From Christensenellaceae bacterium OttesenSCG-928-K19 (GTDB lineage: Bacteria; Bacillota; Clostridia; Christensenellales; Christensenellaceae): a DNA stretch of 39,669 nucleotides. Position 1 is the stretch's first letter. Each line of letters opens with the position of its first letter. The DNA is taken from assembly GCA_030266015.1 (NCBI GenBank), contig JAJDHD010000021.1, forward strand, positions 1-39,669, given 5' to 3'. The notes under the pieces were generated by a model that saw only the letters and a program-made list of their open reading frames with translations, had not been told where the DNA came from and searched no databases. The translations under genes and the position numbers were made by a program. This document shows positions 31,980 to 39,474 of this stretch, one piece after another.

Positions 31980-32420
31980 ATGGCAGAGGTGCAATCGCAG
32001 GAAATTGCAAAGGAGCCGGAACGGGAAGACAGCCTGGCACGGATAGAGAAATTGCTTGCCGAGCAAGCAGTGCACAACGAAAAGATGCAGCGTTTTTCCA
32101 AGCTGCGCACGGTGATGGTGGTAGTGGCGGCGGCTGTAATCGTGGTGTTGGGATTTTTGATTTATGGTGCGGTGAGCGCAATGACGTCGCGTGTGCCGCA
32201 GCTTGTGGATACGGCACAGGAGTTTGTGGAGATGGCAGAGGCAGACATGAACGAGCTGTTTGGGGAAATTTCCGCTATTGATTTTGCTGGGATGAATGAT
32301 ACGATGGAGGAAATAGGCGCTATCGATTTTGAAGGGATTAATTCCAGTATAGAAGGGCTTTCTGCGGGTGTGGAGGCGTTCCGGCGCTTTGCGGAGATGC
32401 TGGCAAACCCATTTGGTTGA
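31980..32420 (+). CDS. Small single-pass membrane protein, unknown
   Basis: ATG 31980 lies ten bases after GGGCAGG; GTG 31974 in frame is an alternative. The 146-residue protein has a charged N-terminal helix (about residues 1-42, coiled-coil-like), one membrane helix (MVVVAAAVIVVLGFLIYGAV) and an acidic C-terminal part with repeated IDF-GMN/GIN units (AIDFAGMNDTMEEIGAIDF). No family is recognised. It precedes a Nudix gene by 14 bases and is probably cotranscribed with it. Confidence 0.7.
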   Translation: MAEVQSQEIAKEPEREDSLARIEKLLAEQAVHNEKMQRFSKLRTVMVVVAAAVIVVLGFLIYGAVSAMTSRVPQLVDTAQEFVEMAEADMNELFGEISAIDFAGMNDTMEEIGAIDFEGINSSIEGLSAGVEAFRRFAEMLANPFG

Positions 32421-32434
32421 AAAGGGGAAGAGAT

Positions 32435-33016
32435 ATGGACTTAACAGAAAAATTGCTGGAGTCAAAGGAAGTATTTGACGGCAAGCTGCTGCACGTATAC
32501 CGAGACGAGGTTTCGCTGCCTAACGGGGCTTCGTCTACGCGGGAGATTGTGCGCCATCCGGGTGGCGCGTGTGTGTGCGCCATAGACAGTGATTTGAATG
32601 TGGCGTTTGTCCGGCAGTTTCGATATGCCTATGGCATGGAGGTGCTGGAGCTGCCCGCTGGAAAGCTGGAGCGGGGCGAAGAGCCGTATTTTGCGGCGGC
32701 GCGCGAGCTGCGGGAGGAAGCAGGGTTGATTTCGGATGATATGATCCCGCTGGGGGAGTTGTTTCCCAGCCCGGGGTATACGGATGAAATCATCCATATG
32801 TTTTTGGCGTTTAACCCGGAGCCTTGTGGGCAAAGCCTGGATATGGACGAGTTTGTAAAAGTAGAAAAGATATTTCTTGTGGATGCGGTAAACATGGTGC
32901 TGAACGGGGAGATCCGCGATGCGAAAACGCAAACGTGCCTGCTGAAGGCGTATATGCTGATGGAATACCTGAGCGCGCAGGAGGAAGACGAAGAAGATAA
33001 GGAAGAAGGAAAGTAA
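32435..33016 (+). CDS. Nudix hydrolase, ADP-ribose pyrophosphatase type
   Basis: Starts at ATG 32435, after AGGGGAAG; a TTG upstream in frame overlaps the preceding gene. The 193-residue protein carries a full Nudix box (GKLERGEEPYFAAARELREE plus AGL). The earlier VRQFRYAYGMEVLELPAG is typical for ADP-ribose pyrophosphatases. The C-terminus is a run of acidic residues (EEDEEDKEEGK). It probably cleaves ADP-ribose or related sugar nucleotides to AMP and sugar phosphate. Confidence 0.92.
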   Translation: MDLTEKLLESKEVFDGKLLHVYRDEVSLPNGASSTREIVRHPGGACVCAIDSDLNVAFVRQFRYAYGMEVLELPAGKLERGEEPYFAAARELREEAGLISDDMIPLGELFPSPGYTDEIIHMFLAFNPEPCGQSLDMDEFVKVEKIFLVDAVNMVLNGEIRDAKTQTCLLKAYMLMEYLSAQEEDEEDKEEGK

Positions 33017-33025
33017 CGGGACAGG

Positions 33026-33694
33026 ATGGCGATAAAGGAAAGCTTTGACGCGGTTGCCGCGGAATATGACGCGCAGAGGAGAAAACTGCTCCCCTGCTTT
33101 GAAGACTTATATACAGTGCCGTTTTTAGTAACGGATTGCAAAAAGCCCAATCCACGCGTGCTGGACCTTGGCGGGGGAACGGGGCTTTTTTCGTATTACC
33201 TGTTGCAGCGCTACCCGCAGGCGCAGGTGACGCTGGTTGACCTTTCCGGCGATATGCTGGCGGTTGCGAAAGAACGGTTTAAAAAGCATGAAGGGTTTGG
33301 GTATATTGTGGCGGATTATGCCCGGCACCGGTTTGAGGAAAAATATGACATGGTGATCTCCGCGCTTTCCATCCACCACCTTGCGGCGGAAGACAAGGAA
33401 CGGCTGTATCATACCTGCTACGGCATATTGCAAGAGGGCGGCATTTTTATCAATGCGGATCAGGTTTTGAGCCCGTCGCCCGGGTTGGAGCGGATGTATC
33501 ACGACAGATGGAGAAGCTTTGTGGATAAAAGCGGTCTTTCCCCAAGTGAGATAGAAGCCGCCTATGCGCGCACGGTGCATGATGACCCATCGCCGCTTGC
33601 AGACCAGCTTACATGGCTTGGGGAGGCAGGGTTTAAAGCGGTGGATTGCGTTTATAAATACCTGCATTTTTGTGTGATGGTGGGATTGAAATAA
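33026..33694 (+). CDS. Class I SAM-dependent methyltransferase
   Basis: This 222-residue protein has a Rossmann-type SAM fold with motif I VLDLGGGTGLFSYYLL, motif II TLVDLSGDML and post-motif sequences YDMVISALSIHHL and LQEGGIFINADQV. It resembles small-molecule methyltransferases of the UbiE group. The substrate is unknown. It follows the Nudix gene by nine bases. Confidence 0.9.
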   Translation: MAIKESFDAVAAEYDAQRRKLLPCFEDLYTVPFLVTDCKKPNPRVLDLGGGTGLFSYYLLQRYPQAQVTLVDLSGDMLAVAKERFKKHEGFGYIVADYARHRFEEKYDMVISALSIHHLAAEDKERLYHTCYGILQEGGIFINADQVLSPSPGLERMYHDRWRSFVDKSGLSPSEIEAAYARTVHDDPSPLADQLTWLGEAGFKAVDCVYKYLHFCVMVGLK

Positions 33695-33710
33695 CGAAAA
33701 GGAGAGCCAT

Positions 33711-33983
33711 ATGGAACACACATTGTATTGCCAAAGCTGTGGTATGCCGCTGGATAGTGAAGAAGTGATGGGGACAGAGGCCGGCGGGGCAAGGACGCGG
33801 GAGTATTGCACCTATTGCTACAAGGATGGGGCGTATACCCAGGATGTGACAATGGAGGAGATGATTGAGATTAGCCTAAAGCGCATGAAGGAGCTTTTTA
33901 AGGAAGACCCGGCGTTTGACGAAGCGCAGGCGTTGGCGCAGATGCGGTCGTTTTTCCCCGGGCTGAAGCGGTGGAAGGCGTAA
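33711..33983 (+). CDS. Putative zinc ribbon protein (zf-ribbon_2 type)
   Basis: The 90-residue protein starts with a zinc ribbon: YCQSCGMPL and EYCTYCYKDG provide two Cys pairs, with the middle GTEAGGARTREY. TMEEMIEISLKRMKEL follows, all typical of PF12674 proteins. They often lie beside transferase genes; no activity is known. AAAGGAG precedes the start. Confidence 0.88.
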   Translation: MEHTLYCQSCGMPLDSEEVMGTEAGGARTREYCTYCYKDGAYTQDVTMEEMIEISLKRMKELFKEDPAFDEAQALAQMRSFFPGLKRWKA

Positions 33984-34021
33984 GCGGCAGGTGAATTTAT
34001 GATTGCATTAGGGAGAAACAT

Positions 34022-34825
34022 ATGAAAAAGATTTTGATGTTGCTGGTGGCTGCGGTTTTTATTTTTGCAATGGGCTGTGCACAGCAGCAAGAAGCTGCGG
34101 GGCAGCCAACTGACGGGACGCAGCCTTCTGCAGGGGAAGCACAGCAGGAAGAGACGGTGCAGCCGGAACCGCCGCAAGCGGAAACAGCAGGGGATGCGCA
34201 GGAATCTAAGGATGTGCGGCTGGTGCGTGAAATGATGGAGCTGGATTATGCCAATATGACGGTGGCGGCATTTAACGAAGCGATACAGGAGATTTGTGAG
34301 AAGGCGGATACAAACATCTTTGAGGTGATTGCCAATCTTTATGATGGGGGGCTGCCACACGACCGCGGGCTGGAAGTGTTTATGGACACAACGCTGGATT
34401 ATTCCAGCCAGCAAATCTTTGGCGAGCCTGTGCACCTGGGCAACGTGATGTATATGACGCTGCCCGGCGTGACGGCAAAGGAACTGGCGCAAAAGAAAGC
34501 GGAAATGGATACGGAGACATGGGATGTGTATTTTGACGAAAACATTGCGGATATCCAGATTCGCGGGACGCTTTTTTATGAAATTGAGTATGGAATAACC
34601 GACCCGAAGGTGTTGCCGGTGGAGCAGCGGGATAGCAGGCTGAATGCCGTGCGGGAGGGGATAGAGGAATTTGTGCTGGGTATGGAGGAAGCCGAAATAG
34701 AGGCGGACACCGCGTGGCAGGCGATAGAAACAAAGCTGGCGCAAATGACGGGTGAGTACAGCGACGATGATATGACGGTGAAGTGCAGGGTGCAAAACCT
34801 GGAACGGATGGAAGACCTTGATTGA
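34022..34825 (+). CDS. Lipoprotein of unknown function
   Basis: MKKILMLLVAAVFIFAMGC is a lipoprotein signal with the lipidated Cys at about residue 19. A linker of about 45 residues rich in Gln, Glu, Pro and Ala follows. The rest (about 200 residues) is a soluble acidic domain I do not recognise. GGGAGAA precedes the ATG. A terminator follows, so it is the last gene of the run from about 31980. Confidence 0.82.
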   Translation: MKKILMLLVAAVFIFAMGCAQQQEAAGQPTDGTQPSAGEAQQEETVQPEPPQAETAGDAQESKDVRLVREMMELDYANMTVAAFNEAIQEICEKADTNIFEVIANLYDGGLPHDRGLEVFMDTTLDYSSQQIFGEPVHLGNVMYMTLPGVTAKELAQKKAEMDTETWDVYFDENIADIQIRGTLFYEIEYGITDPKVLPVEQRDSRLNAVREGIEEFVLGMEEAEIEADTAWQAIETKLAQMTGEYSDDDMTVKCRVQNLERMEDLD

Positions 34826-34877
34826 CGCAAAGTGGCATAATGCGGCGTATTAGAACTGAAGAGTTTGCTATAATGAA

Positions 34878-34903
34878 AAATCCCCCGTGACGGGGGATTT
34901 TTG
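34878..34903. terminator. Bidirectional terminator between lipoprotein and methyltransferase genes
   Basis: AAATCCCCCG (34878-34887) pairs with CGGGGGATTT (34891-34900) across TGA. A T-run follows on the plus strand and an A-run precedes, so both converging genes may use it. Confidence 0.88.
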
Positions 34904-34916
34904 TGTGGGCAGGGAT

Positions 34917-35627
34917 TTATTTTTTCCGCGCGATGACCTTGATCAGGTTCATGTATTTTCCCGCGCCCTTGTCCATGACAATTTTATCGGTGACAGCGTA
35001 TTCGTTGTCTGTGCAGGCGAGCCAGTCTGCCCAGCATTCGTCAAATCCTGCCATCTCCGCAATGGTATCGACTGTGATGGAGCGGCTTTTGCAAAGCAGC
35101 GATTGCCACCAGGGAAGGGAATGCATGGTGGCGAGCACATCATCGTTGTCCCAATAGGGCTTGAACTCCTCTGGGATAACGGAAAACTCTTCCTTTAACC
35201 CCGGAAGCACCAGGGCAATGATGCCGCCCGGCTTCACAAGGGAGGCGATCTTTTCATCCATAAAGCGTTCCTCCCTGCCATAATAGTGATAGGAATCCAC
35301 GCTTATGATGGCATCGAAGTATTCGTCGGCATAGGGAAGGTCGGTTGCGTCCGCGTGAATGGGGATGGCGCTGACACCCGCGGCGAGGAAAGTTTGGTAG
35401 TTGGCGGTTGCCGGAATCCACAGGTCGGTGGCGAATACCTGCAAGCCATATTCCTGTGCCAAAAACACAGAGGTGAGGCCCATGCCGCAGCCAAGGTCCA
35501 TAACGCGCATACCCGGCAAAAGGGGCAGGCCGGCCGTCAGCTCCTCTACCAGCTTCATGGCATTGGGGCCCATCATGCGTGGGGCGAGAAAAGTGGGGTC
35601 ATATTTTTTTGTTTTGCTATACTTCAT
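34917..35627 (-). CDS. Class I SAM-dependent methyltransferase behind an attenuator
   Basis: Start ATG 35627 (MKYSKTKKYDPTF) lies nine bases after AGGAGA. The 236-residue protein carries motif I VMDLGCGMGLTSVFLA, TDLWIPATANYQ, and IISVDSYHYYG, as in small-molecule methyltransferases related to cyclopropane synthases or UbiE. The substrate cannot be stated. The gene is alone between a shared terminator and a 200-base leader that contains its own promoter, a six-codon ORF and a transcription terminator. Such leaders are known from antibiotic-induced genes, so a resistance function is possible but only inferred. Confidence 0.88.
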   Translation of the reverse strand: MKYSKTKKYDPTFLAPRMMGPNAMKLVEELTAGLPLLPGMRVMDLGCGMGLTSVFLAQEYGLQVFATDLWIPATANYQTFLAAGVSAIPIHADATDLPYADEYFDAIISVDSYHYYGREERFMDEKIASLVKPGGIIALVLPGLKEEFSVIPEEFKPYWDNDDVLATMHSLPWWQSLLCKSRSITVDTIAEMAGFDECWADWLACTDNEYAVTDKIVMDKGAGKYMNLIKVIARKK

Positions 35628-35660
35628 TTTTAAAAATCTCCTGTTTAATTTTTTTGTACT

Positions 35661-35690
35661 AAAAAGAGGCATGGCGGAAACACCATGCCT
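35661..35690 (-). terminator. Leader terminator before the methyltransferase
   Basis: On the minus strand AGGCATGG (35683-35690) pairs with CCATGCCT (35667-35674), followed by CTTTTT. It is located 34 bases before the methyltransferase start, inside its own leader. Confidence 0.8.
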
Positions 35691-35785
35691 GCAAAGACAT
35701 TTGCTAAATTGTAGCTTGTGTAGATGGTAATTTCCGCAATCAAAACAAGCTATGATATTTTCGATACCATAGTTTGTATTTTACT

Positions 35786-35806
35786 TTATGCGAAAACTGC
35801 CGACAT
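35786..35806 (-). CDS. Possible leader peptide MSAVFA
   Basis: ATG TCG GCA GTT TTC GCA TAA lies about 30 bases into the predicted transcript and 14 bases before the first regulatory helix. A weak GTGGTG stretch precedes it. Small hydrophobic leader peptides of this size are known from drug-inducible leaders. No direct proof of translation is available from sequence. Confidence 0.4.
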   Translation of the reverse strand: MSAVFA

Positions 35807-35840
35807 CAACACACCACGTTTCACTCTATATTTTAAGGAC

Positions 35841-35868
35841 AGTATACCAGAACAGAAAAAAATAGCAA
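35841..35868 (-). promoter_or_regulatory. Promoter of the attenuated methyltransferase gene
   Basis: On the minus strand TTGCTA (35863-35868), a 16-base spacer and TATACT (35841-35846) predict a start near 35834. It is divergent from the arsR promoter, only 20 bases away. Confidence 0.65.
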
Positions 35869-35887
35869 TATTTTTTCTGAAAGGGGG

Positions 35888-35915
35888 TTTACAAACAAAA
35901 AACAGGTGGTATAAT
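35888..35915 (+). promoter_or_regulatory. Promoter of the arsR-ATPase operon
   Basis: TTTACA (35888-35893), a 16-base spacer and TATAAT (35910-35915) lie about 50 bases before the repressor start. Confidence 0.78.
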
Positions 35916-35930
35916 ATGAATAGATGAACA

Positions 35931-35950
35931 CATGAACATATATTCATATG
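35931..35950. promoter_or_regulatory. SmtB/ArsR-type operator
   Basis: TGAACATATATTCA (35933-35946) is an imperfect palindrome that agrees at 12 of 14 positions with the TGAACAGTTATTCA core I recall from the cyanobacterial smt operator. It overlaps the early transcribed region just downstream of the promoter, where a bound repressor would block transcription. Confidence 0.65.
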
Positions 35951-35965
35951 AGTGGAGGCGATACC

Positions 35966-36295
35966 ATGCATGAGGAATGTAAGAGGTCGGCAATTGAAGT
36001 GAACAGCGAGGATGAAGAGAGGGTTTGCGGCCTTTTTAAAACATTGGGGGAAGCAAGCAGGCTGCGCATTGTATGCGCGCTGATGAATACACAGATGTGT
36101 GTGGCGCACTTGGCCGAGGCGGTGGAAATGGAGCAGAGCGCGGTATCCCACCAGCTGCGAAACTTAAAGGCGGCTAATCTGGTAAAAAGTGAAAAAAAGG
36201 GCAAGCAGGTGTTTTATAGCCTGGATGACGGGCATGTGTTTGGCATTATAAGCCAGGCGATTGAACATGCGAAGCACATGAGAGGAGGACAGTAA
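35966..36295 (+). CDS. ArsR/SmtB family metal-sensing repressor
   Basis: ATG 35966 is chosen because GGAGG (35954-35958) lies seven bases before it; the frame begins earlier at 35948 inside that region. The 109-residue winged-helix protein has the recognition helix MEQSAVSHQLRNLKAANLV. The zinc-type alpha-5 site is complete: Asp and His in DDGH, His in IEH eleven residues later and His (replacing Glu) three after that. A Cys in the alpha-3 region (QMCVAHL) resembles CadC only partly. Together with the downstream ATPase, Zn, Cd or Co sensing is likely. The ATPase starts two bases after its stop. Confidence 0.93.
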   Translation: MHEECKRSAIEVNSEDEERVCGLFKTLGEASRLRIVCALMNTQMCVAHLAEAVEMEQSAVSHQLRNLKAANLVKSEKKGKQVFYSLDDGHVFGIISQAIEHAKHMRGGQ

Positions 36296-36297
36296 CA

Positions 36298-38358
36298 ATG
36301 GAACACGGGATGAATTGTACCTGTGATGTTTGCGCGGCGAGGCGGAGCCATGAGCAGGAGGAAGGCTCGTGCAGTTGTAATGGACACAGCCATAAGCATG
36401 AACATGGGCACAGCCATAAGCATGAACATGGGCACAGCCATGAGCATGAACATGCGCACAGCCATGAGCATGAACATGCGCAGGAAGAGGGCTGTGGTTG
36501 TGGGCATGAGCACACACACAGCGCAAAGGGCGCGCCTACGCGTTTGATAATAGGAATTATACTTTTTGCGGTGAGCGTGGTATGCAGCCTGGTGTTTTCG
36601 CTGCCGGATTGGGCGGTATTCGTACTGTTTTTGGCGGCTTATCTGGTACTGGGGTATAATGTGCTGCTGGCGGCAGGCAAAAATATTATCCGCGGCAAGG
36701 TGTTTGATGAAAACTTCCTGATGACCATTGCCACCATTGGCGCGTTTGTGCTGGGTGAATACATGGAGGGCGCGGCGGTAATGCTGTTTTACCTGATTGG
36801 TGAAACACTCTCGGATAAGGCGGTGGAAAAAAGCCGCAGGTCCATTACGGAGCTGATGGATATTCGCCCGGATTATGCCAATGTGGAAAAAGACGGCAAG
36901 CTTGTGCGGGTGGCGCCGGATACGCTGAGGGTGGGCGATGTGATTACAATAAAGCCATTTGAGAAGGTGCCGCTGGACAGTGTGGTGCTGGAAGGCAACT
37001 CCTCGCTGAACACCAGTGCGCTCACCGGGGAAAGCCTGCCGCGTGATGTGGAGAAGGGCAGCGCGCTGCTGGCGGGTAGCGTGAATGGAGAAAGCCTGCT
37101 GATAGCGCGGGTGGAGAAGGAATATGGACAGTCTGCCGCGGCTAAAATTTTGGATATTGTGGAACATGCGGGCAGCAAAAAGGCGCAGACAGAAAAGTTT
37201 ATCACAAAATTTGCGCGGTATTATACGCCGATTGTGTGTGCGGCGGCATTGATTGTGGCGGTGGTACCCTCGCTTATCACAGGCGATTGGGCGACATGGG
37301 TGTATCGTGCGTTGCTGTTCCTTGTAATCTCCTGCCCGTGTGCGCTGGTGGTGGCGGTGCCGCTGACGTATTTTGGCGGCATTGGCGGCGCATCCAAAAA
37401 AGGGATATTGGTGAAGGGCGCAAACCACATGGAAGCGCTGGTGCAGGTGAAGGAAGTTGTGTTTGACAAAACAGGTACGCTGACCAAAGGCGTGTTTGCG
37501 GTACAGCAGGTTTTGCCGGCCAAGGGATATGGCAGGGACGAGGTGCTGGAGCTGGCGGCGATGGCAGAGGCGAATTCCTCACATCCCATTGCAAAATCCG
37601 TGGTAGAGGCATATGGCGGAGAGGTGGACACAGCACGTGTTGCGGAGTATAAAGACATTCCCGGGCATGGAGTGAGCGCGGTATATAACGGACGGGCCAT
37701 ACTGGCGGGCAGCGCGCGGTTGATGAAGCGCGAGGGCATTGCCTACGAGGCGGCAAAAGAGGCTGGAACGGCGCTTTATGTGGCGGCGGGCGGTGCGTAT
37801 GTGGGCTGCATATTGATTGCGGATAGCTTGAAGCAGGACGCGAAGCAGGCGATCGGAGCGCTGCGGCAAATGGATATTACTACTGCCATGCTGACGGGCG
37901 ATGCAAAAGAAATCGGTGAAAAAATTGCTGCGGAGGCGGGCATAGGCGAGGTGTACACAGAGCTGCTGCCGCAGGATAAGGTGAGTATTTTGGAGGAGAT
38001 AAGCAACAAGCAAAAAGGTGTTGCCTTTGTGGGAGACGGCATAAATGACGCGCCCGTGCTGGCGCGCGCGGATGTGGGCATTGCCATGGGCGCCCTCGGC
38101 AGCGACGCGGCAATAGAAGCGGCAGATGTGGTGCTGATGACGGACGAACCAAGCAAGGTGCCACAGGCCATTAAGATTGCGGGTAAGACAAAGCGGATTG
38201 TGTGGCAGAACATCATATTCGCGCTGGCGGTAAAGGCTGTGGTGATGGTGCTGGGCGTGATGGGGATTGCGGACATGTGGGCAGCGGTGTTTGCCGATGT
38301 GGGCGTGACGCTGATTGCCATAGTAAACGCGCTACGGGCACTGAACGCGCCCAAGTAG
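36298..38358 (+). CDS. P1B-type Zn/Cd/Pb-exporting ATPase with histidine-rich tail
   Basis: This 686-residue heavy-metal pump lies in the inner membrane. The N-terminal 75 residues have no classical GMTCxxC domain but a CTCDVC and SCSC pair and four HSHxHEHx repeats, a metal-binding tail. Key motifs are the metal-site CPC (about 346-348), phosphorylated Asp390 in DKTGTLT, SSHPIAKS, and GDGINDAP. The final helices contain AVKAVVMVLG and FADVGVTL, matching the Lys and Asp of ZntA-type pumps, which indicates divalent Zn, Cd or Pb rather than Cu. It is coexpressed with the ArsR gene and ends before a strong terminator. Confidence 0.95.
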   Translation: MEHGMNCTCDVCAARRSHEQEEGSCSCNGHSHKHEHGHSHKHEHGHSHEHEHAHSHEHEHAQEEGCGCGHEHTHSAKGAPTRLIIGIILFAVSVVCSLVFSLPDWAVFVLFLAAYLVLGYNVLLAAGKNIIRGKVFDENFLMTIATIGAFVLGEYMEGAAVMLFYLIGETLSDKAVEKSRRSITELMDIRPDYANVEKDGKLVRVAPDTLRVGDVITIKPFEKVPLDSVVLEGNSSLNTSALTGESLPRDVEKGSALLAGSVNGESLLIARVEKEYGQSAAAKILDIVEHAGSKKAQTEKFITKFARYYTPIVCAAALIVAVVPSLITGDWATWVYRALLFLVISCPCALVVAVPLTYFGGIGGASKKGILVKGANHMEALVQVKEVVFDKTGTLTKGVFAVQQVLPAKGYGRDEVLELAAMAEANSSHPIAKSVVEAYGGEVDTARVAEYKDIPGHGVSAVYNGRAILAGSARLMKREGIAYEAAKEAGTALYVAAGGAYVGCILIADSLKQDAKQAIGALRQMDITTAMLTGDAKEIGEKIAAEAGIGEVYTELLPQDKVSILEEISNKQKGVAFVGDGINDAPVLARADVGIAMGALGSDAAIEAADVVLMTDEPSKVPQAIKIAGKTKRIVWQNIIFALAVKAVVMVLGVMGIADMWAAVFADVGVTLIAIVNALRALNAPK
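36385..36480 (+). repeat. Four tandem 24-bp coding repeats
   Basis: Four in-frame copies of a 24-bp unit (36385, 36409, 36433, 36457) encode HSHKHEHG twice and HSHEHEHA twice. Copies differ only at a few bases, which points to recent slippage expansion. Confidence 0.95.
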
Positions 38359-38380
38359 ATGGGGTTGCAAGAAGGCGAAG

Positions 38381-38412
38381 AAAAGAACCGGCAGGGCTGC
38401 CGGTTCTTTTTA
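38381..38412 (+). terminator. Terminator of the arsR-ATPase operon
   Basis: AAAAGAACCGGCA (38381-38393) pairs with TGCCGGTTCTTTT (38398-38410) across GGGC, with a T-run at the 3' side. It may also end the convergent RelA-domain gene. Confidence 0.9.
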
Positions 38413-38433
38413 GGTTTCTTCAAATGCAGAGAC

Positions 38434-39459
38434 TCATTTTAGTAAGAAATCTGGGAAGTGCTCTGTATCAAGGCCATATTTCTTTAGAATGAAGTAATCA
38501 TCATCGGTGATGCCATTCCAATGATTTTGATTCCATGCATCGGAAAAGTATTTTTGGGTATCGGTGAGCATCATAATCTCACGCAATATACCAAGATAGC
38601 TAGAATCGACATCTTCGGAAGAAAGATATGTTAGAATTTTTTCTGTGAACAGTGCGTCTAATTCTTGTAGTGTGGAAATGCCAAAACCGTTTAATTCTCG
38701 TATTATCATATCATCACAATTGTTGAGTGTTGCATCAACATGACTAGTTGTTATTTTTTTCTGTAAGTATGCCATGAGGGAAGAAGAATCAATAGGGATA
38801 TTTAGATCTCCTTTTTTCGTTTTTTCTTGAACACTTTGAGCATGTTGGTCGATGTCATCGGCAATTTGCTGGAACTCATAGTCCATTACTTCCAAGACAC
38901 CGGCAATAAGGTAGAGACGGCGCTTGATTTCCGGAGGCAAAACACCGTTAAACTTGTACCCCCTGTCGTGCTCAATTTCAGCCCACGCATGTTGCAACAT
39001 TGTGCGCACCTGTATTTCGCATTTTAGATCGCGAAAACGAGAGTATTCAGCCAAATCGAGCCGTTCTTTGTTGAGCACAATGATTTTATGAACAGAAAGA
39101 TAGCCGACTTTATTTGTGTCCAGGCGGGTAGCGGTATCGATCGAATTACCATTGTCAACATCAAATTCTCTATCGATAATATTACATATTTTGATAACGT
39201 CGGTATTTGTATAGGCAATGATACGAACTCCGGCCAAATCCATTACCTGCTTTGCAGGATCGCTGTAGGCTTTTGTTTCGCATTTCTTAAGATAGCTTTC
39301 TTTTGTTTTGACTCGATGGACGATGCTATGGCAATGAATGCCTTCCTGATCAATCAATATACTTAAAAGCTTTTCTATTTCTGCAGAAAAAGGTGTGTAT
39401 TTCTCATTGTTTTCGTTATACCATGATTCTAAAGTGGCAGTGTCCAATGCTTTTTCCAT
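38434..39459 (-). CDS. Stand-alone RelA/SpoT-synthetase domain protein
   Basis: ATG 39459 follows AAGGTGA by six bases; an in-frame GTG at 39465 touches that site. Of 341 residues, the first 190 or so form a nucleotide pyrophosphokinase domain: RVKTKESYLKK, DLAGVRIIAYTN, GYLSVHKI and EIQVRTMLQHAWAEIEHDR. No HD hydrolase, TGS or ACT domain is present. The last 150 residues are helical and unassigned. Such proteins include small alarmone synthetases and toxSAS enzymes that modify tRNA or make unusual alarmones, some of which defend against phage. The gene is AT-richer than its neighbours, which suggests transfer. Which activity it has cannot be decided here. Confidence 0.85.
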   Translation of the reverse strand: MEKALDTATLESWYNENNEKYTPFSAEIEKLLSILIDQEGIHCHSIVHRVKTKESYLKKCETKAYSDPAKQVMDLAGVRIIAYTNTDVIKICNIIDREFDVDNGNSIDTATRLDTNKVGYLSVHKIIVLNKERLDLAEYSRFRDLKCEIQVRTMLQHAWAEIEHDRGYKFNGVLPPEIKRRLYLIAGVLEVMDYEFQQIADDIDQHAQSVQEKTKKGDLNIPIDSSSLMAYLQKKITTSHVDATLNNCDDMIIRELNGFGISTLQELDALFTEKILTYLSSEDVDSSYLGILREIMMLTDTQKYFSDAWNQNHWNGITDDDYFILKKYGLDTEHFPDFLLK

Positions 39460-39474
39460 TTTCACTCACCTTCT

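Larger units (their letters stand above)
35628..35834 (-). promoter_or_regulatory. Structured leader with alternative terminator and antiterminator helices
   Basis: On the minus strand, hairpin P1 is formed by 35764-35772 with 35750-35758. P2 is AGCTTGT (35745-35751, reading AGCTTGT on this strand) with ACAAGCT (35713-35719). The loop of P2 holds GCGGAAA (35731-35737) and ACCAT (35724-35728). Both are exactly complementary to TTTCCGC (35674-35680) and ATGGT (35682-35686) inside the terminator at 35661-35690. The loop also can pair with ATGGTA (35765-35770) in P1. This gives a 1:2, 2:3, 3:4 set of competing helices. Confidence 0.7.

Noticed and set aside
34869-34874. TATAAT-like sequence before the terminator at 34878
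   Set aside because: A transcript from it would end at once in the terminator; no -35 matches at the right distance.
35628-35834. Known riboswitch class (SAM, purine, preQ1, THF) in the methyltransferase leader
   Set aside because: None of the conserved core sequences I know for these classes is present; only the competing helices are supported.
36385-36480. Short tandem repeats as a possible CRISPR array
   Set aside because: The units are contiguous 24-mers without spacers and encode a histidine-rich peptide in frame.
36214-37428. Long minus-strand open frame opposite the metal ATPase
   Set aside because: The sequence is the complement of conserved ATPase motifs and the repeat tract and has no independent support.
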